Positions 1-5,767 of a stretch of 19,965 nucleotides of DNA are shown piece by piece. Each line of letters opens with the position of its first letter. Positions within the stretch are counted from its first letter, which is position 1. Under the pieces are notes generated by a model that was not told where the DNA came from, made no database searches, and saw only the letters and a program-made list of their open reading frames with translations. The stretch covers positions 1-19,965 of the forward strand of contig DANJ01000017.1 in NCBI GenBank assembly GCA_002497285.1. The letters run 5' to 3'. Position numbers and translations under genes: made by a program. This DNA is from Candidatus Pacearchaeota archaeon UBA92. GTDB taxonomy: Archaea; Nanobdellota; Nanobdellia; Pacearchaeales; GW2011-AR1.

Positions 1-68
1 AACACCTTCTTCAGCTTATTTCAGGGGGTGACATATGTCAGTTGGCTATACAAAGAATAAGCAAACCG

Positions 69-92
69 TGCATTGTTAACTTAAAGGGACTT
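69..92 (+). repeat. Left terminal inverted repeat of the transposon
   Basis: This 24-bp sequence is the near-exact reverse complement of 3709-3732 (22/24). The core CATTGTTAACTTA is shared perfectly. It is preceded by the direct repeat AGCAAACCG at 60-68. The TATA box of the nuclease gene begins right at its inner edge. Confidence 0.85.
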
Positions 93-99
93 TTATAAA
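91..99 (+). promoter_or_regulatory. TATA box of the nuclease gene
   Basis: TTTTATAAA is centred about 25 bases before the ATG at 121. This is the archaeal TATA-to-start distance, so the transcript should start at or next to the start codon (leaderless). It abuts the left terminal repeat, so the promoter travels with the element. Confidence 0.6.
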
Positions 100-120
100 G
101 GTAAAACTCCTCAAAATTCT

Positions 121-741
121 ATGCACGATAATCCATTTGGAATAACGAGAGAAATGGTTTTAGAAGTCTTAAAACAAAGTTCGGAAGCCATGCACTTTTT
201 TGTTAAAGAATTTAAATTAAAGTATGATGTGAAGTTAAGCGGTAAAATTCAGTCTGAAACATTTAGTAATCTCTTAGAGCAAATCGCCTCAAGGGTTTTT
301 ACTAAGGGTTTGGGTTATGAAGTGAAGAAAGCAACAGGAGATAATACGCCCGATTTATTGTTTACTAAGATAAATATGCCTATGGAGATTAAAGTAACAT
401 CTGGGCAGGTCTGGAGAGGTGGAGAGTTCAGTAAAAGAGCTTCTTGGCATTTAATGGTTTCAAGGAATGACGAGTTTAACGAGTTCTTTGTCTGCCTTGT
501 TGATATGAAAAGCAATGGCGGTTTATGGGTTTCTGCCATGCAACAAGGTAAGAATTACTATGCTCCTTCTTTTAAGAAAGATCAGATTTACAAACTAAGA
601 GATGAGCAAACGATGTTAGTAAAAGAAAAGTCCGCCCCTTATGGAAAAACAAAAGTTAAGACTTCACATGTAAACCTCTTTGTTGGCGATGTTGTTAAAA
701 GTAATAGGGGAGCTGTAAAGCTGGTTTTAGAGAAAGTTTAA
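121..741 (+). CDS. PD-(D/E)XK nuclease, probable type II restriction endonuclease
   Basis: A 206-aa protein, probably a DNA endonuclease of the PD-(D/E)XK fold. Seen: Pro77-Asp78, then Glu89-Ile90-Lys91 in the segments TPDLLF and MEIKVTSG. This is the classic PD-X10-ExK catalytic signature, with an upstream helix that could supply Glu53. The length suits a small type II restriction enzyme. It lies in the same element as a beta-class DNA methyltransferase (2646-3404), the expected protecting partner, though the two are separated by a minus-strand gene and the transposase. The ATG at 121 is 25 bases below a TATA box. The stop overlaps the stop of the convergent gene by 3 bases. Family membership and recognition site cannot be read from the sequence; another DNA-processing nuclease of the fold is possible. 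Confidence 0.7.
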   Translation: MHDNPFGITREMVLEVLKQSSEAMHFFVKEFKLKYDVKLSGKIQSETFSNLLEQIASRVFTKGLGYEVKKATGDNTPDLLFTKINMPMEIKVTSGQVWRGGEFSKRASWHLMVSRNDEFNEFFVCLVDMKSNGGLWVSAMQQGKNYYAPSFKKDQIYKLRDEQTMLVKEKSAPYGKTKVKTSHVNLFVGDVVKSNRGAVKLVLEKV

Positions 742-1388
742 TTTTTCTTCTTCTTTTCTTCTCTCATATTTTCTAAGATAGATATAAGCACGTCTATGTT
801 TGCGTCATCTTTAGGCAAGGATAAATTATACTTCCCTGCTCTAAACAAAATTAAATCTGAATTGGTTTGTTGTTGTGATAGTTCTTGCCCCATATTGTTA
901 AACGGATCATTTGATTGCTCTTTAAGTTGATCCTCTCTTATATGGGAGATAGCATCTATATAAATTTTTCTGATTTTTTCGGCTTCTTTACTAGCTTTTT
1001 CCCTATCTCCTGTAACCTCTATTAGTTGGGTTTTAAATTGCTCAATCGTAGGAGACTTTGTTTTTAATCTTGAATTTAGCTTTTCAAAAAGAGGTATGCT
1101 TAAAATCATATCTTTAATAGCATTTTGCCTTTCATTGCCTACAGGATTGGCTATTATTTCGGCTCTTGAGGTAGCTCTATAAGTCTTTTTATCTACAAGC
1201 CCAAATTTCCTCATATCGCTTAATTTACCGAAGAAAGACCCCGAATTAGCACTTTTATGACCAAGTCTAACCGCAAACTCATTTATATCTTTCACTTCTT
1301 TGTGAAATTCATTGACTAATAACTCTGCATATCTGACAGCATCGTCTACGCTTAGTTCAGGATATTCAAATGTTCCTAATTTTCCCAT
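738..1388 (-). CDS. Winged-helix-like protein, possible regulator of the cassette
   Basis: A 216-aa protein without a name I can assign. Residues about 12-80 look like a helix-rich DNA-binding domain, with a segment of the pattern FAVRLGHKSANSGSFFGKL followed by a wing-like stretch ending in YRATSRAEII. The middle (about 85-165) is helical and charged, possibly dimerising. The last 45 residues repeat a pattern often seen at the C-terminus of such archaeal proteins (short strand, then LSLPKDD and a helix), ending in a lysine-rich tail. A TATA box at 1411-1420 lies about 26 bases before the ATG, so the message should be leaderless. It is divergent from the transposase and convergent with the nuclease. 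Control of the restriction-modification or transposase genes is inference from position only. Confidence 0.6.
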   Translation of the reverse strand: MGKLGTFEYPELSVDDAVRYAELLVNEFHKEVKDINEFAVRLGHKSANSGSFFGKLSDMRKFGLVDKKTYRATSRAEIIANPVGNERQNAIKDMILSIPLFEKLNSRLKTKSPTIEQFKTQLIEVTGDREKASKEAEKIRKIYIDAISHIREDQLKEQSNDPFNNMGQELSQQQTNSDLILFRAGKYNLSLPKDDANIDVLISILENMREEKKKKN

Positions 1389-1410
1389 GCTCTATATACT
1401 GAAATGTTAT

Positions 1411-1420
1411 TTATAAATCT
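1411..1420 (-). promoter_or_regulatory. TATA box of the winged-helix-like gene
   Basis: On the minus strand this reads AGATTTATAA, centred about 26 bases upstream of the ATG at 1388, the spacing expected for a leaderless archaeal gene. Confidence 0.5.
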
Positions 1421-1431
1421 TTCTATTTAGT

Positions 1432-1480
1432 ACTATTTGTCTACTCTATATATAAAAGTAGGTAAGTAGTAGAGAATAGT
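1432..1480. promoter_or_regulatory. Imperfect palindrome between divergent promoters, possible operator
   Basis: Left arm ACTATT-TGT-CTACT (1432-1445) and right arm AGTAG-AG-AATAGT (1468-1480) are inverted with a 1-base difference in the spacer. Between the arms is a TATA-like stretch (CTATATATAAAAG, 1446-1458), and a second one (AAAATATATAAA) follows at 1481-1492; both face the transposase. A dimeric repressor bound here would cover both divergent promoters. The obvious candidate is the protein encoded at 738-1388; this is inference. Confidence 0.4.
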
Positions 1481-1511
1481 AAAATATATAAACCCTTTAT
1501 TCCTAAATATC

Positions 1512-1664
1512 TTAAGCTTGATAGCTAATCTCATGATAATCGCTCGGCTCCAGACCGAGAAAGAAGTTGTGGGATGGGGTTGGGGTTAGTTGGTCTCCAC
1601 AACCACGGGAAACCCCAGCATCCTAATCATAAACTGCCCCGAAGGGCAGGCATCACATCGCAAA
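1512..1664 (+). ncRNA. Structured leader or small RNA upstream of the transposase
   Basis: A G+C-rich stretch in an AT-rich window, downstream of TATA boxes and ending at the transposase ATG. Visible pairings: CTCGG 1543-1547 with CCGAG 1555-1559; GTTGTGG 1566-1572 with CCACAAC 1597-1603; GATGGGGTT 1573-1581 with AACCC 1611-1615 plus CATC 1619-1622 (3-base bulge); CTGCCC 1634-1639 with GGGCAG 1644-1649 around a CGAA tetraloop. The second and third pairings cross, so they form either an H-type pseudoknot or mutually exclusive folds. The G-runs at 1571-1585 (GGG, GGGG, GGGG) might also stack. No known RNA family is recognised. The boundaries are approximate. Confidence 0.45.
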
Positions 1665-2612
1665 ATGAAATGCAAAAGAAATAAGCAAGAGAAGTATAAA
1701 AAACTTTCCTGTCCTAATTGTAGTTCGGAAAATATAATTAAAAGGGGAGTTAGAAAGACAGAGAATAGGGGGGAGATACAAAGGTTTAGTTGTAAGGATT
1801 GTTCTTATAGGTTTGTTGTTGACGATGGTTTTTACAGAATGAGAAACACACCTCAAAAGATAAGCCAAAGCATAGACTTATTTTACAGAGGAGTTTCAAC
1901 AAGAAAGGTGCAAGAACATTTAGCAATCTTTCATCCACATAACGCTTCTAATGTTTCAGTCTATAAGTGGATTATCAAATATTCCAAGATGATAAGCAAA
2001 TTCACAGACAGATTGAAGCTTGATGTCGGCATGGAAGTCCAAGTAGATGAAATGGAATGCCATAGAAGGAAGAGCCATAAGTCAAGAAAGGGTGTAGAGA
2101 AGAATTGGTTTATAGATAGCATTTGCCCTGAAACTCGCTTCCTCATTTCTTCGGAATACTGCCGAACAAGAAGCTTGAGAGATATTAAGGCAGTTGTATC
2201 AAGAATAAAGCAGAAGTCAGAGGATAAGACAAAGATAGTCACAACAGACGGCTTGAATGTCTATCCAAGGGCAATTAAACAAGTTTGGGGCTATAATAAC
2301 AAGTTAGGAAGGCATAATGTTATGCATAATAAGGTCAATGCCTCAAAAGGAGAGGGCTTTAATCATCCTATTGAAAGACTGCATAACAGCGTGAGAGCCA
2401 GAACAAAGGTTATGAGGGGATTTCACGGCTCTATCCATTCAGCAAACGCCATTATGAAGGGATTTGAGATTTACTATAACTTTATAACAAAGCACCAAGC
2501 TATCAAGAAATGCCCCTATGAGCTGGCTCTTCCTGAATTAGCCAAGATAATGAAAGAGGATAAGAATAGATGGCTTAGCTTAATCAAAATAACAAAAGAG
2601 GCAAGTTTATAA
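1665..2612 (+). CDS. Zinc-ribbon DDE transposase, IS6/IS240-like
   Basis: A 315-aa transposase for the surrounding element. Seen: an N-terminal zinc ribbon with Cys16, Cys19, Cys43 and Cys46 (CPNC and CKDC); a helix-turn-helix region about 62-112; then a DDE catalytic core with Asp128 (QVDEMECH), Asp195 (TTDGLNVYP) and Glu237 (NHPIERLHNS). The C-terminal run RARTKVMRGF, then YYNFITKHQAIKK, resembles the DDE domain of IS6/IS240-type enzymes. An IS1-like assignment is harder to exclude because of the zinc ribbon and the 9-bp duplication. The ATG at 1665 is chosen because the in-frame extension from a TTG at 1590 lies inside a strongly folded leader and adds no domain; upstream of 1590 is a stop codon. 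The gene appears intact. Confidence 0.82.
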   Translation: MKCKRNKQEKYKKLSCPNCSSENIIKRGVRKTENRGEIQRFSCKDCSYRFVVDDGFYRMRNTPQKISQSIDLFYRGVSTRKVQEHLAIFHPHNASNVSVYKWIIKYSKMISKFTDRLKLDVGMEVQVDEMECHRRKSHKSRKGVEKNWFIDSICPETRFLISSEYCRTRSLRDIKAVVSRIKQKSEDKTKIVTTDGLNVYPRAIKQVWGYNNKLGRHNVMHNKVNASKGEGFNHPIERLHNSVRARTKVMRGFHGSIHSANAIMKGFEIYYNFITKHQAIKKCPYELALPELAKIMKEDKNRWLSLIKITKEASL

Positions 2613-2614
2613 AA
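2606..2614 (+). promoter_or_regulatory. TATA box for the methyltransferase, overlapping the transposase end
   Basis: TTTATAAAA spans the transposase stop codon. A start about 25 bases downstream (about 2635) would give an 11-base leader before the ATG at 2646. A second AT-rich box at 2630-2639 is too close to either start codon to serve. The methyltransferase could thus be transcribed independently of the transposase. Confidence 0.4.
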
Positions 2615-2645
2615 AATGAAAAGCAACATATTTTATAAAGAAAAG

Positions 2646-3404
2646 ATGGAAACAGAGCATAATATTATTAATGGTGATAGTGTAGAAGAATTAAAGAAAC
2701 TTAAAGATGGCTCTGTGGATTTGATTGTAACTGACCCACCTTTCAACATCGGTAAAAAATACAATTCTTATGCGGACAATAAAAGCAAAGAAGAATATTT
2801 GAATTGGTGCGAGAGTTGGCTTAAAGAATGTGTAAGAGTTCTAAGAGAAGGCGGAGCATTATACTTATTTAACTATCCAGAAAATAACGCTTATCTTATG
2901 CCTTTCTTAGATAAGCATTTAACTTTTAAGCGTTGGATGGCGTGGCATTATCCTGTTAATACAGGAATGTCCCCTACTAATTTCACAAGAAGCCAACACT
3001 CTATTTTATTTTATATCAAGGGTGAAAAACCAAAAGTGTTTAACAAAGACGATATAGCAGAGCCATATAGAAACCCCACAGACAAAAGAATAAAAGAAAG
3101 AATAGCAAATGGAAGTAAAGGCAAAACCCCTTATGATGTATTTCAGTTTAATTTAGTTAAGAATGTAAGCAAAGATAAAACTGCTCATCCTTGTCAAATA
3201 CCAGTGCCTTTATTAGAGATTTTTATTAAGGCAAGTTCAAACAAAGGCGATTTAGTTCTTGATCCTTTTGGCGGTAGTTTCTCAACAGCTCACGCCTGTA
3301 AGAAATTAGGCAGACATTCTATAAGCATAGAATTGGATAAGAATTACTGCGAGATTGGAAAAAAGAGAATTTCAAACCTAAACCCTTTAAAAGATTTTAT
3401 TTAG
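2646..3404 (+). CDS. DNA methyltransferase, N4-cytosine/N6-adenine type, beta class
   Basis: A 252-aa enzyme that transfers a methyl group from S-adenosylmethionine to an exocyclic amino group in DNA. Seen: the catalytic motif IV TDPPF at residues 29-33, a variable middle region, HPCQIP (motif X-like) about residue 192, and the AdoMet-binding motif I DPFGGSFST about 211-219. The order IV, then X and I, defines the beta class of the N6_N4_Mtase family. The N-terminus METEHNIINGDS matches the usual family beginning, so the ATG at 2646 is preferred over the one at 2616. It probably protects the host against the nuclease at 121-741. Whether it modifies A or C, and at which site, cannot be told. 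The final codon is 1 base from the convergent zinc-ribbon gene. Confidence 0.88.
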   Translation: METEHNIINGDSVEELKKLKDGSVDLIVTDPPFNIGKKYNSYADNKSKEEYLNWCESWLKECVRVLREGGALYLFNYPENNAYLMPFLDKHLTFKRWMAWHYPVNTGMSPTNFTRSQHSILFYIKGEKPKVFNKDDIAEPYRNPTDKRIKERIANGSKGKTPYDVFQFNLVKNVSKDKTAHPCQIPVPLLEIFIKASSNKGDLVLDPFGGSFSTAHACKKLGRHSISIELDKNYCEIGKKRISNLNPLKDFI

Positions 3405-3405
3405 A

Positions 3406-3669
3406 CTATTTCTTCTTTTCTTTACATTCATCACATAAAACAGAATAAAATTCTATTTGGTTATCTGGATAAACTTTTATAAAACCTTTTGCTTCTTTCT
3501 CCTCTTGCCCCTTTCCACAAATTACACACTTTAATTTATGTTTTATATGTTCCCCACATTTTGAACAAGAATATTTAAAATGCCCTTCTGAATTTGGCAT
3601 TGGCTCAATTAAAGGGAAATGCCAACCGCATTTATTACAAGTCCAATCGTAATTTACATTTTCTTCCAT
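3406..3669 (-). CDS. Small protein with two zinc ribbons
   Basis: An 87-aa protein with four CxxC pairs: Cys11/14 (CNKC), Cys35/38 (CSKC), Cys48/51 (CVIC) and Cys79/82 (CDEC). These are enough ligands for two zinc sites, for example one treble-clef or ribbon per half. No enzymatic motif is seen. It is the rightmost cargo gene of the transposon, convergent with the methyltransferase. Its own TATA box (minus-strand ATTTAAAGG, 3689-3697) lies 25 bases before the ATG, giving a leaderless message. A nucleic-acid-binding or accessory role is inferred from the zinc ribbons; function is unknown. Confidence 0.65.
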   Translation of the reverse strand: MEENVNYDWTCNKCGWHFPLIEPMPNSEGHFKYSCSKCGEHIKHKLKCVICGKGQEEKEAKGFIKVYPDNQIEFYSVLCDECKEKKK

Positions 3670-3688
3670 AATAAAACAATAGATTTAC

Positions 3689-3697
3689 CCTTTAAAT
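3689..3697 (-). promoter_or_regulatory. TATA box of the zinc-ribbon gene
   Basis: ATTTAAAGG on the minus strand, centred about 25 bases from the ATG at 3669 and just inside the right terminal repeat. It mirrors the promoter arrangement at the left end of the element. Confidence 0.5.
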
Positions 3698-3708
3698 TTC
3701 TTTAGGTT

Positions 3709-3732
3709 AAGTCCCTCTAAGTTAACAATGTA
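3709..3732 (-). repeat. Right terminal inverted repeat of the transposon
   Basis: Partner of 69-92, inverted, 22/24 identical. It is followed at once by the second copy of AGCAAACCG (3733-3741), which overlaps the BRE of the TFB promoter. Confidence 0.85.
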
Positions 3733-3738
3733 AGCAAA

Positions 3739-3755
3739 CCGAAACACTTAAATAC
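3739..3755 (+). promoter_or_regulatory. BRE and TATA box of the TFB gene
   Basis: CCGAAAC followed by ACTTAAATAC forms a good archaeal BRE plus TATA. A start near 3776 would leave a leader of about 19 bases before the ATG at 3795, with no clear Shine-Dalgarno. The BRE overlaps the right-hand target duplication of the transposon, so it survived the insertion intact. Confidence 0.6.
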
Positions 3756-3794
3756 CAAAGTTTTCCTACTCTTTTTAAACCTTACGGTATCTAA

Positions 3795-4721
3795 ATGAGT
3801 CATGTAAAACGTTGTCCTGAATGCGGTGGAATTGATTTGACCTATGATGATCAAAAAGGAGAAATAATCTGTAACGATTGTGGTCTCTTATTAGAAGAAA
3901 AAATGGTCGATACTGGTCAAGAGGCCGGAGGCTCATTTGATAAATCTGAAAAGAAAGGCAGAAGCGGAGCACCGATTTCTATGCAAAAATTCGACAAAGG
4001 CTTAACAACAAATGTCGGAGAAATTTCAGACATTTACAAACTAGAATCTGGGCAAACGAGAAAATTCTTAAGATTAAAAAAATGGCAAGAGCGTGTATCC
4101 ACTTCAATTGAAAGAAACCTTAGATTAGCAATGGCTGAGCTGAGGCGTGTTTCCTCATTCCTAAGTCTTCCATCAGTAGTAAGAGATGAATCTGCAAGAG
4201 TTTACAACTTTGTATTGCAAAGAGGATTAGTCAGAGGCAGATCAATGGAATCTGTAATTGCAGCTTGTATTTATGCAGCCTGTCGTTCATACAACATTCC
4301 AAGAACACTAGATGAAATTGCAGCAGCTTCAGACGTTCCAAGAAAAGAAATAGGAAGAACATACAGATTTATAATCAGAAAACTAGGAATAAGAGTCAAG
4401 CCCTCATTTCCAAAAGATTACATTTCAAGATTTTCTTCAATTCTTCATTTATCCCCAAAAACACAAAATGAAGCCCTTAAAGTTCTAAAGAAAGCGGATA
4501 TCTCCGAGCTTACAAGTGGAAGAGGACCAGCAGGAATTGCAGCAGCTGCACTTTACGTTGCAGCATTAATGAATGACGAAAAGAAAACGCAAAGAGAAGT
4601 TGCAGACATTGCAGGAATCACAGAAGTTACAATCAGAAATAGATACAAGGAACTGATAGACAGACTTGGTATAGAAGACAAACTAAAGCAGAAAGAATCC
4701 GAATCTAAAAAGAAGAAATAA
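3795..4721 (+). CDS. tfb: Transcription initiation factor TFIIB (TFB)
   Basis: The 308-aa archaeal TFIIB recruits RNA polymerase to the TBP-TATA complex and contacts the BRE. Seen: an N-terminal zinc ribbon with Cys7, Cys10, Cys26 and Cys29 (RCPECGG and ICNDCGL); a B-reader/linker about 55-100; and two cyclin-like repeats, about 105-195 (LSLPSVVRDESARVY, ACIYAACRSYNIPRT) and about 200-290 (GPAGIAAAALYVAAL, REVADIAGITEVTIRNRY). It ends in a lysine-rich tail. The length is normal for the family. It is convergent with a small membrane protein gene 5 bases away. Whether the genome has other TFB copies is not visible here. Confidence 0.97.
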   Translation: MSHVKRCPECGGIDLTYDDQKGEIICNDCGLLLEEKMVDTGQEAGGSFDKSEKKGRSGAPISMQKFDKGLTTNVGEISDIYKLESGQTRKFLRLKKWQERVSTSIERNLRLAMAELRRVSSFLSLPSVVRDESARVYNFVLQRGLVRGRSMESVIAACIYAACRSYNIPRTLDEIAAASDVPRKEIGRTYRFIIRKLGIRVKPSFPKDYISRFSSILHLSPKTQNEALKVLKKADISELTSGRGPAGIAAAALYVAALMNDEKKTQREVADIAGITEVTIRNRYKELIDRLGIEDKLKQKESESKKKK

Positions 4722-4726
4722 TTTGA

Positions 4727-4951
4727 TTATTCAAGCCCTATTTTCAAACTTTTGAGTTTAAAAATAGAAAATAAGAGCAATGATAAAGAAACAATAAACA
4801 AAACATAAACAAGAATAGGATTAGATTCAAACCATGAAAATTCCTGTCTTACAGAAGGAAAGAGCAAAAGAGCAGAAAACAAAAAGGCAAGAGAAAAAAT
4901 AAGCCAGAGTCTTGCCCAAAGGTCAATCTTCTGATAAACATTAAATCCCAT
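4727..4951 (-). CDS. Small two-helix membrane protein
   Basis: A 74-aa hydrophobic protein with two predicted membrane helices, about residues 13-33 (LWLIFSLAFLFSALLLF) and 46-66 (ILVYVLFIVSLSLLLFSIF), joined by a polar loop with aromatic residues. It follows the histidine phosphatase gene on the same strand after 40 bases, so it may be the second gene of that transcript; an AT-rich GTATATCT about 24 bases upstream could also be its own promoter. I do not recognise the family. Coding is supported by the coherent two-helix pattern and the tight convergent packing against the TFB gene. Confidence 0.5.
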   Translation of the reverse strand: MGFNVYQKIDLWARLWLIFSLAFLFSALLLFPSVRQEFSWFESNPILVYVLFIVSLSLLLFSIFKLKSLKIGLE

Positions 4952-4991
4952 AGAGCAAAGAAACCAAAAAGATATACAAATTATTCTTAAA

Positions 4992-5561
4992 TCAAATAAA
5001 TTTGAAAGACACTAGTTTGCCTTTCTCCACTTCAATTTTTCCTATTGAATTATGCGGAATTTTTTTAACATAAAACTCCATACTTCCTAATTCATTGGCC
5101 ATTACCATCATGGCTTTTATAACCCCAGAATGACTCACTAACAAGAAAGGTTCATTTCCATAGTTTCCCTCAAAATTTTCAAAGAAATTAGAAATTCTAG
5201 AAATTACATTATTAGGGCTTTCTCCTCCTAGAAATTGATAAGCTAAAGAGTCATATCCTGGATTTCCCTTCACTAACTCTTCATCTGATCTCCCATCGTA
5301 AAGACCATAAGAGATTTCCCGAATCAAATCATCAATTTGAACTCTAACAGCCAAAGAGTTATTGATAATATTTGCAGTCTCTTGAGCTCTCCCTAAACTG
5401 CTAGAAATTATTTTTTTAATCCCTAAACAAGATAGCCTCTCCACTAAATTTCTTGCCTGCAATCTTCCATTTTCAGTCAAACTAAAGTTTACTAGCCCCT
5501 GAGAAATTCCCTTGACATTACCCTCAGTTTCACCATGTCTGATAACATAACCGAATACCAT
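4992..5561 (-). CDS. Histidine phosphatase superfamily protein (phosphoglycerate mutase-like)
   Basis: A 189-aa phosphatase of the branch that includes dPGM-like and alpha-ribazole-phosphatase-like enzymes, which work through a phosphohistidine intermediate. Seen: the RHGET signature with Arg8 and nucleophile His9, Arg58 in SSLGRAQET, the proton donor candidate Glu82 in REISYGLYDG, and the second histidine His144 in LLVSHSGV. All catalytic residues are therefore present. The substrate cannot be deduced; glycolytic mutase activity is not needed because an ApgM is encoded at 18391-19638. A TATA-like TTTAAAGTT about 24 bases upstream indicates a leaderless start and is shared, back to back, with the tRNA-Leu gene. 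Confidence 0.88.
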   Translation of the reverse strand: MVFGYVIRHGETEGNVKGISQGLVNFSLTENGRLQARNLVERLSCLGIKKIISSSLGRAQETANIINNSLAVRVQIDDLIREISYGLYDGRSDEELVKGNPGYDSLAYQFLGGESPNNVISRISNFFENFEGNYGNEPFLLVSHSGVIKAMMVMANELGSMEFYVKKIPHNSIGKIEVEKGKLVSFKFI

Positions 5562-5578
5562 TCTAATTCTTAAAACAT

Positions 5579-5590
5579 TAACTTTAAAAC
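5579..5590. promoter_or_regulatory. Shared back-to-back promoter of the phosphatase and tRNA-Leu genes
   Basis: The near-symmetric core ACTTTAAAAC lies 24 bases from the phosphatase ATG (minus) and about 29 bases from the 5' end of tRNA-Leu (plus). No other TATA-like box is visible in the 52-base gap, so one site may serve both directions. Confidence 0.4.
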
Positions 5591-5613
5591 CCTATTGTAG
5601 CTCTTTTATTTAC

Positions 5614-5698
5614 GCGGGGATGCCGGAGTGGTCAAACGGGCTGGATTTAGGCTCCAGTGTGCTTAGTGCCTTCCTAGGTTCGAATCCTAGTTCCCGCA
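5614..5698 (+). tRNA. tRNA-Leu (anticodon UAG)
   Basis: The acceptor stem GCGGGGA (5614-5620) pairs with TTCCCGC (5691-5697, one G-T), followed by discriminator A. The anticodon stem CTGGA/TCCAG encloses the loop TTTAGGC, anticodon TAG (reads CUA). A long variable arm of about 13-15 bases makes it class II, as expected for leucine. The T arm is CTAGG-TTCGAAT-CCTAG. No intron, and CCA is not encoded. Confidence 0.95.
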
Positions 5699-5767
5699 TT
5701 TCATTATTGCGAATCAATACTTAGATCAATATCAGAATAAAAATCTAAAATTTTCTATATTTTCTAA

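Larger units (their letters stand above)
60..3741. mobile_element. Transposon carrying a restriction-modification cassette, with target duplications
   Basis: Seen directly: the 9-mer AGCAAACCG occurs in the same orientation at 60-68 and 3733-3741. Immediately inside are 24-bp terminal inverted repeats, 69-92 and 3709-3732, identical at 22 of 24 positions (mismatches at positions 2 and 16). The 3664-bp element contains five genes: nuclease, winged-helix-like protein, DDE transposase, DNA methyltransferase and zinc-ribbon protein. Cargo promoters lie directly inside both ends. No separate inverted repeats bound the transposase gene, since only 33 bases part it from the methyltransferase start. 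Transposase and cargo therefore appear to be one unit rather than an IS inserted between R and M. The duplication could be counted as 8 to 11 bp depending on where the repeat is ended; IS6-type elements usually make 8 bp and IS1-type 8-10 bp. Inference: a cargo-bearing single-transposase element. Confidence 0.8.

Noticed and set aside
1..60. Open frame from the window edge ending at TAA 58-60 (19 codons, ending VSWLYKE)
   Set aside because: Too short to tell a gene end from chance; another frame also stays open through this stretch.
1590..1664. Upstream TTG start adding 25 codons to the transposase
   Set aside because: The extension lies in a strongly folded leader directly after a stop codon, adds no domain, and the ATG at 1665 places the zinc ribbon at a normal depth.
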